Shown here piece after piece: positions 56,322 to 64,000 of a stretch of DNA of 64,000 nucleotides. Source of the stretch: Castellaniella sp049673105 (GTDB lineage Bacteria > Pseudomonadota > Gammaproteobacteria > Burkholderiales > Burkholderiaceae_B). Each line of letters opens with the position of its first letter. Within the stretch, counting starts at the first letter, position 1. Made by a program: the position numbers and the translations under genes. The stretch spans positions 1-64,000 of the forward strand of contig NZ_JBATXG010000003.1 of assembly GCF_049673105.1 (NCBI RefSeq), read 5' to 3'. The notes beneath the pieces were generated by a model that was not told the DNA's origin, searched no databases, and saw only the letters and a list, made by a program, of their open reading frames with translations.

Positions 56322-59300
56322 GAGCGGACTTCCACAGAGGGGGTTGCGGCGGGGGTGGATGGGTCCGGGTGCGCAGCGTCGGCGCGTCGGAACTGGAATC
56401 GGACAGCGAGCGCGCGCAGCAGCACATAGAACACCGGGGTCAGGTACAGACCGAACAGCGTGACGCCCAGCATGCCGAAGAAGACCGCGATCCCCATCGC
56501 GTGGCGCATTTCCGCGCCTGCGCCGGTGGACAACACCAGGGGCACGATGCCCATGATGAAGGCGATGGACGTCATCAGAATGGGGCGCAGGCGCAGGCGG
56601 CTGGCTTCCCGCGCGGCCTGCGCGGCGGACATGCCCTGGGCCTCCAGTTCGCGCGCGAACTCGACGATCAGGATGGCGTTCTTGCAGGCCAGGCCGACCA
56701 GCACCATGAGCCCGATCTGGGTGAATATATTGTTGTCTCCCTGGGTCAGCCAGACGCCGGTCAGGGCGGCCAGCGCGCTCATGGGCACGATCAGGATGAC
56801 TGCCAGCGGCAGCGTCAGGCTCTCGTACAGGGCGGCCAGCACCAGAAAGACCAGCAGGACGCTGATGGGGAACACCCAGATTCCGGCGTTGCCGGCCAGG
56901 ATCTGCTGGTAGGTCAGATCCGTCCATTCGAACTTGATGCCTTTGGGCAGGGTTTGCGCTGCGATGCGTTCAGCCACCGCCTGGGCTTCGCCGGACGAAT
57001 AGCCGGGCGCCGGACCGCTATTGATGTCGGCGGCGGTGTAGCCGTTGTAGCGCACCACCATCTCCGGCCCATACGTCGGTGTCAGCGACACCAGGGAACC
57101 CAGCGGCACCATGGCGCCCGAATCGCTGCGCGTCTTCAGCCGCAGAATGTCCTCGGGGTCGGACCGGAAGGGCGCGTCGGCCTGGGCCTTGACCTGGTAG
57201 ACGCGCCCGAAGCGGTTGAAGTCGTTGATGTACAGCGAGCCCAGGTAGATCTGCATGGTGTCGAACACGTTCGTGACGGGTACGCCCAGTTGCTTGGCCT
57301 TGACCCGATCCAGATCCACGTCCAGTTGCGGCACGTTGATCTGGTAGCTGGAAAATGCCGGCCCCAGTTCCGGCGTTTGCGCCGCCTTGGCCAGGTAGGC
57401 CTGGACCGCGTCGTTCAGGCGGTCATAGCCCAGCCCGGCGGTGTCCTCGATTTGCAGCTTGAAGCCGCCCACCGTTCCCAGGCCCATGACGGGCGGTGGG
57501 GGAAACACGGCGGTAAAGGCTTCCTTGATTCCGGAAAATTGCTGACTCAGCGCTGCCGTGATGGATTGGGCGGACGTTGCCGCGTCCTGGCGCTTGTCAA
57601 AGTCGTCGAGCGCGATGAAAACGACGGCTGCGCTGGAGCTGTTGGTGAAGCCGTTGATCGACAGGCCGGGAAACGCAACGACGTTTTTGACGCCCGGTTG
57701 GGACAGCGCGATGTCGCTCATGCGGCGGACCACGGCATCCGTGCGTTCCAGCGATGCGCCGCTGGGCAGTTGCGCGAAACTGACCAGATACTGCTTGTCC
57801 TGCCCCGGCACGAAACCGCCCGGGACGATATAGGTGACGCCCGCCGTCAGCGCGAGCAGGACCAGGTAGACGCCGAGGGTCGCGCCCTTGCGCCGCACGA
57901 CGGCGCCCACGCCGTGTGCGTAGTGGTCGGAGGCGCGCCCGAAAGCGTGATTGAAGGCGCGAAAGAATCCGCCCAGGACGCGGTCCATGCCGCGGGTCAG
58001 CGCATCGGGTTTTGCTCCGTGGGGTTTGAGCAGCAAGGCGGCGAGCGCCGGCGACAAGGTCAGCGAATTGAACGCCGAGATGACCGTCGAAATGGCGATC
58101 GTCATGGCGAATTGCTTGAAGAACTGTCCGCTCAACCCCGTCATGAAGGCCAGCGGCACGAACACGGCGACCAGCGTCAGGGCGATGGCGATGATCGGGC
58201 CGCTGACCTCGCGCATGGCGCGGTACGTGGCGTCGCGGGGGCTGTGGCCGGCCTCGATGTTGCGTTCGACGTTCTCGACGACCACGATGGCGTCGTCCAC
58301 GACGATGCCGATCGCCAGCACCAGGCCGAACAGGGACAGCGCGTTGATGGTGTAGCCGAACGCCAGCATCAGGGAGAACGTGCCGATGATGGAGATCGGC
58401 ACCGCCAGCAGCGGGATGATGGACGCGCGCCAGGTCTGCAGAAAGACAATGACGACGAGCACGACCAGGGCGATGGCCTCCAGCAGCGTCGAGATCACCG
58501 CCTCGATGCTGGACCGGACGAACTGCGTGGGGTCATAGACGATGCTGCTTTCGAGCGATGCCGGGAAGTCGGCGGACAATTCCTGCATGGTGGCGCGCAC
58601 TGCGTCGGAAATGGCCAGGGCGTTGGCGCCAGGCGCTTCCATGATCGCCATGGCGACCGCCGGTTTATTGTCCAGCAGGGACCGCAAAGCGTATTCAGAT
58701 GCCGCCAGCTCGATGCGCGCCACGTCCCGCAGCCGGGTGACGCCGCCGTCGGCGGAAGACTTCAGGACGATGTCGCCGAATTCCTCTTCGGTCCGCAGGC
58801 GTCCCTGCGCATTGACTGAGAATTGCATGGCCACATCGGGGCTGCTGGGGGACGCGCCGATGACGCCCGCGGCCACCTGCACGTTCTGTTCCCGGATCGC
58901 GGCGACGACGTCGCTGGCGGTCAGGCCCCGCTCGGCGACTTTGCTCGGGTTCAGCCAGACGCGCATGGCGTAGTTGCCAGCGCCCCATACTTGTACTTCG
59001 CCCACGCCCGGGATGCGCGCCAGCTTGTCCTTGACGTTCAGGACGGCGTAGTTGCGCAAATAGGTCAGGTCGTAGCGCTGGTCGGGCGAGACCAGATGCA
59101 CGACCATGGTCAGGGTGGGCGTCGCCTTGACCGTGGTGACCCCCAGACGCTGAACGTCCTCGGGCAGGCGTGGCAAGGCTTGCGCGACCCGGTTCTGCAC
59201 CAGTTGCTGGGCTTTGTCGGGGTCCATGCCCAGGTGAAAGTTGACCGTCACCGCCAGGTTGCCGTCGCTGTTGGCCTGCGACTGCATGTACAGCATGTTC

Positions 59301-59524
59301 TCGACCCCGTTGATGGCTTCCTCCAGGGGCGCCGCCACGGTTTCGGCGATCACCTTGGGATTGGCGCCGGGAAATTGCGCGCGCACGACGACCGAGGGCG
59401 GCACGACCGCCGGATACTCGGAAATCGGCAGTCGGAAGACCGCGAGCAGGCCGGCCAACAGGATCAGGACAGAGAGAACCGCCGCAAAGATCGGTCGGTC
59501 GATGAAGAATTTGGAAATGTTCAT
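56318..59524 (-). CDS. RND multidrug efflux transporter, HAE1 family (MexF/AcrB-like)
   Basis: 1068-residue inner-membrane proton antiporter. It opens MNISKFFIDRPIFAAVLSV and has NVKDKLARIPGVGEVQVWGAGNYAMRVWLNP and the proton-relay segment FGLVLAIGIVVDDAIVVVENVERNI with its paired Asp residues. Large periplasmic loops follow helices 1 and 7. The order and sequence resemble MexF/BpeF rather than AcrB more closely, from memory. Substrates are unknown; phenicols, quinolones and trimethoprim are exported by MexF-like pumps. Confidence 0.96.
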   Translation of the reverse strand: MNISKFFIDRPIFAAVLSVLILLAGLLAVFRLPISEYPAVVPPSVVVRAQFPGANPKVIAETVAAPLEEAINGVENMLYMQSQANSDGNLAVTVNFHLGMDPDKAQQLVQNRVAQALPRLPEDVQRLGVTTVKATPTLTMVVHLVSPDQRYDLTYLRNYAVLNVKDKLARIPGVGEVQVWGAGNYAMRVWLNPSKVAERGLTASDVVAAIREQNVQVAAGVIGASPSSPDVAMQFSVNAQGRLRTEEEFGDIVLKSSADGGVTRLRDVARIELAASEYALRSLLDNKPAVAMAIMEAPGANALAISDAVRATMQELSADFPASLESSIVYDPTQFVRSSIEAVISTLLEAIALVVLVVIVFLQTWRASIIPLLAVPISIIGTFSLMLAFGYTINALSLFGLVLAIGIVVDDAIVVVENVERNIEAGHSPRDATYRAMREVSGPIIAIALTLVAVFVPLAFMTGLSGQFFKQFAMTIAISTVISAFNSLTLSPALAALLLKPHGAKPDALTRGMDRVLGGFFRAFNHAFGRASDHYAHGVGAVVRRKGATLGVYLVLLALTAGVTYIVPGGFVPGQDKQYLVSFAQLPSGASLERTDAVVRRMSDIALSQPGVKNVVAFPGLSINGFTNSSSAAVVFIALDDFDKRQDAATSAQSITAALSQQFSGIKEAFTAVFPPPPVMGLGTVGGFKLQIEDTAGLGYDRLNDAVQAYLAKAAQTPELGPAFSSYQINVPQLDVDLDRVKAKQLGVPVTNVFDTMQIYLGSLYINDFNRFGRVYQVKAQADAPFRSDPEDILRLKTRSDSGAMVPLGSLVSLTPTYGPEMVVRYNGYTAADINSGPAPGYSSGEAQAVAERIAAQTLPKGIKFEWTDLTYQQILAGNAGIWVFPISVLLVFLVLAALYESLTLPLAVILIVPMSALAALTGVWLTQGDNNIFTQIGLMVLVGLACKNAILIVEFARELEAQGMSAAQAAREASRLRLRPILMTSIAFIMGIVPLVLSTGAGAEMRHAMGIAVFFGMLGVTLFGLYLTPVFYVLLRALAVRFQFRRADAAHPDPSTPAATPSVEVRS

Positions 59525-59532
59525 GGGGCCGC

Positions 59533-60732
59533 TCAGGATTGGTGCTGTTCATCCGGCTTCGAGCCGGGCAGGGCGCCCACCGCGAGCGCGCCGTCATCGG
59601 TTTGGACCAGCGTCGGCGCCACGATGTCTCCGGGCCGGACGCGCTGGATGCCGTTCACGACGACGCGGTCTCCCGCCGACAGGCCGGTCCGGACGACGCG
59701 CCGACCGTCCCGGCTGGCGCCCAGCGTGACTTCCCGGTAGGCGGTCTTGTTCGCCTCATCGACGACCATGACGAAACGCTTGGCCTGATCGGTGCCGATC
59801 GCCTTTTCCTGCAGCAGCACGGCCTCGTGAGGAGCGCCGGCGCCCAGGCGGATCTTGGCGTAAAGCCCGGGCCGCAGAAGACCGTCCGGATTGTCGAACA
59901 GCGCCCGCACCCGGATCGTGCCGGTTTGTGGGTCGAGGCTGTTGTCCAGGAACGCCAGCGTGCCGTGGCGGGGGTAATCCTGCTCATTGGCCAGGCCCAT
60001 GGACACAGGGGCGGCTGCCCCGGCGCCTGCGTCGTGCATCTGCAGGAAGGTTTGTTCGTCCACCTCGAACGAGGCGTAGAGCTGCGAGACCGAGACCAGG
60101 GTGGTCAGGGGCCGCGCGTTGCCCAGGCCGACGACATTGCCTTCGGTCGCGTCAGCTTTCGAGACCCGCCCGCTGATGGGGGCGGTGATGCGGGTGTGCT
60201 CCAGATCGAGCTGCGCCGATTGCAGTGCGGCCTGCGCGGCCTGCACACGGGCCGAGGCCTCGCGAGCCGCATTGCGCTTTTCCTCGAAATCCCGGCGGGC
60301 GATCGCATTGCCGGCCAATAGCCGTCGGCCCCGGCTCAGATCCGCGCTGGCGTAGGCGTCCTTTGCTTTGGCCGCCGTCAATTGCGCTTGGGCCTCGTCG
60401 ACCGCAGCCTGATAGGGGCGCGGGTCGATGGTAAAGAGCGGATCGCCGCGCTGAACCAGTGCGCCGTCCTGAAAATGGACCTGGATCAGGGTGCCGGACA
60501 CCAAGGGCCGGATGTCGACCCGATCCACGGCTTCCAGGCGTCCGGAATATTCATGCCAGTCCGTGATGGCCTGGTAACGGATCGTGGCGACGTCAACCTG
60601 AATAGCGGGTGCCGGAGGCAGTTTGCCGTCGCCGGCGGGTGTGCCGGTGCTGTCGCGCATCAGCAGCACACCGCCGGCGAGCAGCAGTCCGGCCAGTGCA
60701 AAGGCGACGTGTCGTGCGGGGAAAGAGGGCAT
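59533..60732 (-). CDS. RND efflux membrane fusion protein
   Basis: Periplasmic adaptor, 399 residues. An N-terminal signal anchor HVAFALAGLLLAGGVLLM precedes IQVDVATIRYQAITDWHEYSGRLEAVDRVDIRPLVSGTLIQVHFQDGALVQRGDPLFTIDP, the lipoyl half. The alpha hairpin is at about 115-170, then LEHTRITAPISGRVSKADATEGNVV and beta-barrel LDPQTGTIRVRALFDNPDGLLRPGLYAKIRL. AAGGAA stands before the ATG at 60732. The gene is divergent from the LysR gene and eight bases from the RND gene. Confidence 0.95.
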   Translation of the reverse strand: MPSFPARHVAFALAGLLLAGGVLLMRDSTGTPAGDGKLPPAPAIQVDVATIRYQAITDWHEYSGRLEAVDRVDIRPLVSGTLIQVHFQDGALVQRGDPLFTIDPRPYQAAVDEAQAQLTAAKAKDAYASADLSRGRRLLAGNAIARRDFEEKRNAAREASARVQAAQAALQSAQLDLEHTRITAPISGRVSKADATEGNVVGLGNARPLTTLVSVSQLYASFEVDEQTFLQMHDAGAGAAAPVSMGLANEQDYPRHGTLAFLDNSLDPQTGTIRVRALFDNPDGLLRPGLYAKIRLGAGAPHEAVLLQEKAIGTDQAKRFVMVVDEANKTAYREVTLGASRDGRRVVRTGLSAGDRVVVNGIQRVRPGDIVAPTLVQTDDGALAVGALPGSKPDEQHQS

Positions 60733-60779
60733 GGCGGGATTCCTTTTGATGAGTGCGTTATTATTTGTTATTCGCGAAT

Positions 60780-60795
60780 TTGGATAAATATCCAA
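60780..60795. promoter_or_regulatory. Palindromic LysR-type operator candidate between pump and regulator
   Basis: TTGGATAAATATCCAA, 6-bp perfect arms around AAAT, contains the T-N11-A core of LysR operators. It lies 48 bases from the adaptor start and 75 from the LysR start. A second palindrome TTCGCGAA is at 60771-60778. Confidence 0.45.
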
Positions 60796-60869
60796 TTTTT
60801 GTTATCACTATTCAAATCCAGCAAACAATAGCGACGCGGTCAGCCTAGCCGCGCGCCGGGAGCACAGGG

Positions 60870-61889
60870 ATGGATCATCTGCAAGCCATGCGCGTCTTTA
60901 CGCGAGTCGTCGATGCCAACAGCTTTACTCAGGCGGCAGACAGCCTGGGCATGCCCAGGGCCACCGTGAGCACACTGGTTCGCAAACTGGAAAAATACCT
61001 GGGGACGCGGCTGTTGAATCGCAGTACGCGCCGCCTGAGCCTGACGCCGGACGGGGCGTCTTACTACGAGCGCTGTATCGGCATCCTGGCCGACGTCGAG
61101 GATGCGGAATCGTCCTTTCGCGACCGGGCGCGCGGCCCGCGTGGTCTGTTGCGTATCGATGCGCCGCCATTTCTGGGTCGGCAGGTGTTGGTGCCCAGGC
61201 TGTGTGAATTCCACCATCGCTACCCGGACATCGAATTGGTGGTCGGCATGAGCGACCGGGTGGTCGACATGGTCCAAGAGGCCGTCGATTGCGCCTTGCG
61301 CATTGGCGAACTGCAGGATTCCACGCTGGTTGCCAAGCGCATCGGCGTCTTCAGGACGCTGACGTGCGCGGCGCCGTCCTATATCGAACGCTACGGGAAA
61401 CCAGAACGCATCGAGGATCTGGGCCGTCATCGGGCAGTCAATTATTTCCTGGCCCGGACCGGGCGCACGGTGGACTGGAGCTTCCTGGTGAATGGCGAAA
61501 TCGTGAATGTACCCATGAAAAGCTCGCTGTCCGTCAACGATGCCGAGGCCTGTATCAGCGCCGGGCTGGGCGGGTTCGGCATGATTCAGCCGCCGCGCTA
61601 TATGGTTGCGCCATACCTGGATTCCGGCGAGCTGATTGAGGTGCTGGAACCCTGGGCGCCGTCGCCGATGCCGATTTCCATCGTCTATCAGCAAAGCCGG
61701 CACCTGTCTTCCAAGGTCCACGTGTTCGTCGACTGGATTACCGAGGTCTTTCAGGGGTGTGCGTTGATGGAAAAATGCCGGGGCGACTATCCGCTGGATC
61801 AGGACTGCCGGTTTGCGTGCGAGGGGGAGATGTCCAACGGCCTGCAGGAAATCATGGCGCGGCAGAATCTGCTGGAAAGTGTATTCTAG
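60870..61889 (+). CDS. LysR-family transcriptional regulator
   Basis: 339 residues: N-terminal helix-turn-helix (MDHLQAMRVFTRVVDANSFTQAADSLGMPRATVSTLVRKLEKYLGTRLLNRSTRRLSLTPDG), then the substrate-binding domain from about residue 90 (RGLLRIDAPPFLGRQVLVP). About 35 residues extend beyond the usual LysR end, including DYPLDQDCRFACEGEMSNGLQEIM. GGGAG stands eight bases before the ATG. It is probably the regulator of the divergent efflux operon, as with many RND clusters. The ligand is unknown. Confidence 0.93.
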   Translation: MDHLQAMRVFTRVVDANSFTQAADSLGMPRATVSTLVRKLEKYLGTRLLNRSTRRLSLTPDGASYYERCIGILADVEDAESSFRDRARGPRGLLRIDAPPFLGRQVLVPRLCEFHHRYPDIELVVGMSDRVVDMVQEAVDCALRIGELQDSTLVAKRIGVFRTLTCAAPSYIERYGKPERIEDLGRHRAVNYFLARTGRTVDWSFLVNGEIVNVPMKSSLSVNDAEACISAGLGGFGMIQPPRYMVAPYLDSGELIEVLEPWAPSPMPISIVYQQSRHLSSKVHVFVDWITEVFQGCALMEKCRGDYPLDQDCRFACEGEMSNGLQEIMARQNLLESVF

Positions 61890-61917
61890 GGAATCACCCA
61901 GCCCGTCGCGTGATTCC
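61890..61917 (+). repeat. Hairpin after the LysR gene
   Basis: GGAATCAC (61890-61897) and GTGATTCC (61910-61917) are perfect 8-bp arms with a 12-base loop immediately after the LysR stop. No T tract, so a terminator role is only possible. Confidence 0.45.
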
Positions 61918-62020
61918 GGAGAGACCACGCCGACGGGGTGTCGATTGGGCTTGAATGTGACTTAACCCACTGATTTTGCTGGTTATTTATGTTATGCTAT
62001 CAGCAATTTCAAGGCATCAG

Positions 62021-62105
62021 TGGTGCGAACGGAGAGACTTGAACTCTCACGCCTTTCGGCGCCAGAACCTAAATCTGGTGCGTCTACCAATTCCGCCACG
62101 TTCGC
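62021..62105 (-). tRNA. tRNA-Leu (anticodon UAG)
   Basis: On minus, an 85-nt class II tRNA: acceptor GCGAACG / CGTTCGC, discriminator A and encoded CCA. It has D-arm GGCGGAATTGGTAGACGC, anticodon stem CCAGA/TCTGG with loop TTTAGGT (anticodon UAG, reading CUA and other CUN codons), a long variable arm GGCGCCGAAAGGCGT, and T-arm GAGAG-TTCAAGT-CTCTC. The long variable arm and the D-arm are as in tRNA-Leu. Confidence 0.95.
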
Positions 62106-62119
62106 TAGGTTAGCCGGGC

Positions 62120-62125
62120 ATTATA
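62120..62125 (-). promoter_or_regulatory. -10 of the tRNA-Leu promoter
   Basis: A perfect TATAAT on the minus strand 14 bases before the mature tRNA. The -35 position has no clear match. It is followed by the GC-rich CCCGGC discriminator region usual for stringently controlled stable-RNA promoters. Confidence 0.5.
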
Positions 62126-62219
62126 GCGTGAAACTCCCGGCGCTCCGGTGCTTCTACGCCGGCCTCGACTTTCCGCTAAAATAGCCCGTTCACTGTCCAT
62201 TACTATCAATAGGTTCCGA

Positions 62220-63530
62220 ATGCAGCCCGTGGTTGAAAAACTGTCCGGCCTGGAGCGCCGTGTCGATCTGAGCGTTTCTGTGGCCGACATCGAGAAAGAA
62301 GTCCAGGCACAACTCAAACGCGTCGCCCGCACAGCCAAGGTCCAGGGGTTTCGCCCCGGCAAAGCCCCGCTGTCCGTGATTGAACGCAGCCATGGCCCTT
62401 CGGTGCGCTATGACGTCATCAATACCCAGATCGGCAAATCCCTGGACAAAGTCATTGCCGACGCCAATTTGCGCGTCGCCGGTTCGCCCAGCCTGGAACC
62501 CAAGGTCGATGGTGTCGAAGAAGGCATCATGGCGTTTTCCGCCACCTTCGAAGTCTATCCCGACGTCGAACTGCCCGACCTGTCCAGCCTGAAGATCACC
62601 CGCAGTGCGGTGCAGGTGGGTGATGCCGAAGTCCAAAAGACCATCGACATCCTGCGCAGCCAGCGCACCATCTTCAAGGCCGTCGCAGATCGCGCCGCTC
62701 AGTCCGGCGACCGTATTACGCTGGATTTCGCCGGCACCATCGATGGCGTGGCCTTTGATGGCGGCACCGCCCAGGACTTCCCCTTTGTGCTGGGCCAGGG
62801 CCGCATGCTGCCCGAATTCGAAGCTGCCGCCACTGGCCTGAAGGCCGGCGAAAGCAAGGTCTTCCCGCTGGATTTCCCGGAAGACTACGGCAGCGCCGCT
62901 GTGGCGGGTAAACAAGCTGAATTCACCATCACGGTGAAAGAAGTCGCCGAACCCGAACTGCCCGAAGTCGATGCTGATTTCGCCAAGGCGCTGGGCCAGG
63001 CCGACGGCAACGTCGACGCCCTGCTAACCGAAGTGCGCGGCAACGTCGAACGCGAAGCTCAGGCCCGTGCAAAAAGCCGCACCAAAGGCAGCGTGATGGA
63101 CGCCCTGGCTGCCGCCTGCACCTTCGATCTGCCCAAGGCCCTGGTAGACAGCGAAGTCGCCAGCCGCACCGCCGCCGCCCGCGAAGAACTGAAGCAACGC
63201 GGTCTGCCCAATGCCGATTCCATCCCCATCCCGGAAGACACCTTCCGTCCGGAAGCCGAACGCCGTGTGCGTCTGGGCCTGCTGGTGGGTGAACTGATCA
63301 AGTCCGCCGACCTCAAGGCCAAGCCCGAGCAGGTCCGCGAGCGCATCGAGGAATTCGCCAAAAGCTACGAGCAACCGGCCCAGGTCGTCGCCTATTATCT
63401 GTCCGACCGCCAGCGCCGTGCCGAAATTGAATCGCTGGTGCTCGAAGACAATGTCGTCGATCACGTCCTGGCCGCTGCTCAGGTCACCGACGAAAACGTG
63501 GATTTTGATACCTTGATGGGAACGCGTTAA
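62220..63530 (+). CDS. tig: Trigger factor
   Basis: Ribosome-bound chaperone and peptidyl-prolyl isomerase for nascent chains, 436 residues. It has the N-terminal ribosome-binding part (MQPVVEKLSGLERRVDLSVSVADIEKEVQ; signature FRPGKAPLSVIERS), the FKBP-like middle (GDRITLDFAGTIDGVAFDGGTAQDFPFVLGQGRMLPEFEAAATGLKAG) and the C-terminal helical arms. The start at 62220 matches the family; the upstream frame is not coding. Stop overlaps clpP by one base (TAATG). Confidence 0.97.
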   Translation: MQPVVEKLSGLERRVDLSVSVADIEKEVQAQLKRVARTAKVQGFRPGKAPLSVIERSHGPSVRYDVINTQIGKSLDKVIADANLRVAGSPSLEPKVDGVEEGIMAFSATFEVYPDVELPDLSSLKITRSAVQVGDAEVQKTIDILRSQRTIFKAVADRAAQSGDRITLDFAGTIDGVAFDGGTAQDFPFVLGQGRMLPEFEAAATGLKAGESKVFPLDFPEDYGSAAVAGKQAEFTITVKEVAEPELPEVDADFAKALGQADGNVDALLTEVRGNVEREAQARAKSRTKGSVMDALAAACTFDLPKALVDSEVASRTAAAREELKQRGLPNADSIPIPEDTFRPEAERRVRLGLLVGELIKSADLKAKPEQVRERIEEFAKSYEQPAQVVAYYLSDRQRRAEIESLVLEDNVVDHVLAAAQVTDENVDFDTLMGTR

Positions 63531-64000
63531 TGTCCAGGTTCACCGATTTCTATGCCTCGATGTATGGGGGAGATTCCGTCACCCCCACGGGCCTGGGCTA
63601 TGTGCCCATCGTCATCGAGCAGTCCGGTCGCGGCGAACGCTCCTACGATATCTATTCGCGCTTGCTGCGTGAACGGGTGATCTTCTTCGTGGGGCAGGTC
63701 AACGATCAGTCGGCCAACCTGGTCGTGGCCCAGCTGCTGTTCCTGGAATCGGAGAACCCTGACAAAGACATTTCTCTGTACATCAATTCGCCGGGCGGTT
63801 CGGTCTACGCCGGCATGGCCATCTATGACACCATGCAGTTCGTCAAGCCGGCTGTGTCCACTCTGTGCACCGGCCTGGCCGCCAGCATGGGGGCGTTCTT
63901 GCTGGCGGCGGGTGAAAAGGGCAAGCGTTATGCCTTGCCCAATTCCCGCATCATGATCCACCAGCCGTCGGGCGGGGCGCAGGGTCAGGCATCTGATATC
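63530..64000 (+). CDS. clpP: ATP-dependent Clp protease proteolytic subunit (5' part, truncated by window end)
   Basis: Serine protease barrel that works with ClpA (present in this window) and ClpX. 157 residues are visible: RFTDFYASMYGGDSVTPTGLGYVPIVIEQ, then INSPGGSV, catalytic Ser119 in AASMGAF and His144 in MIHQPSGGAQGQASDI. The Asp of the triad and the C-terminus lie beyond the window. The ATG overlaps the tig stop (TAATG). clpX is expected next. Confidence 0.97.
   Translation, partial: MSRFTDFYASMYGGDSVTPTGLGYVPIVIEQSGRGERSYDIYSRLLRERVIFFVGQVNDQSANLVVAQLLFLESENPDKDISLYINSPGGSVYAGMAIYDTMQFVKPAVSTLCTGLAASMGAFLLAAGEKGKRYALPNSRIMIHQPSGGAQGQASDI

Noticed and set aside
56369..58819. 816-codon open frame on plus inside the RND transporter gene
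   Set aside because: Low-complexity His/Gln/Asp-rich translation typical of antisense reading of membrane-protein codons; no family resemblance.

Overview
The window is a high-GC chromosomal segment of a Burkholderiales betaproteobacterium, most likely an Alcaligenaceae member (Bordetella/Achromobacter/Castellaniella-like). This rests on conserved gene neighbourhoods I recognise, not on a database search: argG-DUF3579-argF, exbB-exbD-lpxK-Trm112-kdsB-adk-SDR, clpS-clpA-pqiABC, dapD-dapE-prmB-ABC-F, ribF-ileS-lspA-coaBC-dut and tig-clpP. It is almost entirely core genome; no prophage, CRISPR array or large island is visible.

Layout: (1) 1-3.8 kb: the 3' end of an ISL3-type transposase, tRNA-Ala(CGC) with terminator, argG, a DUF3579 gene, argF and rpsT. 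(2) 3.8-10.1 kb, minus strand: murJ, an SDR dehydrogenase and adk; then kdsB, Trm112-like, lpxK, exbD and exbB, a tightly overlapping envelope operon. (3) 10.1-16.1 kb: an AT-rich intergenic region with several DnaA-box matches, then xseA and sodB; DUF192 and csp genes on minus; clpS and clpA on plus. (4) 16.1-23.7 kb: pqiABC, its first gene overlapping clpA, then trifunctional putA and a small parvulin. (5) 24.1-28.9 kb, minus: a complete branched-chain amino acid-type ABC transporter. (6) 29.2-35.3 kb, minus: dut, coaBC, lspA, ileS, ribF. (7) 35.3-41.4 kb: a 163-bp palindromic MITE-like element between ribF and purN, then purN, rsmB, a desaturase and uvrD. (8) 41.4-45.9 kb, minus: an accessory cluster of AhpD-like protein, acyl-CoA dehydrogenase-like flavoprotein and an SsuABC/NrtABC-type ABC transporter. 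(9) 46.1-50.9 kb, minus: dapD, dapE, prmB and an ABC-F ATPase. (10) 51-54.9 kb: an orphan HAAT-type binding protein with an acyl-CoA ligase, and a divergent EcsC-family gene. (11) 54.9-61.9 kb: an RND tripartite efflux operon with a divergent LysR regulator. (12) 62-64 kb: tRNA-Leu(UAG), tig and the start of clpP, which runs off the end.

The likely hunting targets are non-coding: the palindromic element at 35348-35510, the DnaA-box/IHF-site cluster upstream of xseA, a hairpin that buries the start region of the DUF192 gene, and a 25-bp-stem inverted repeat that includes the putA stop codon. I did not find a convincing new multi-gene defence or mobile system. The least explained gene set is the 41.4-45.9 kb transporter/flavoprotein/AhpD-like cluster.
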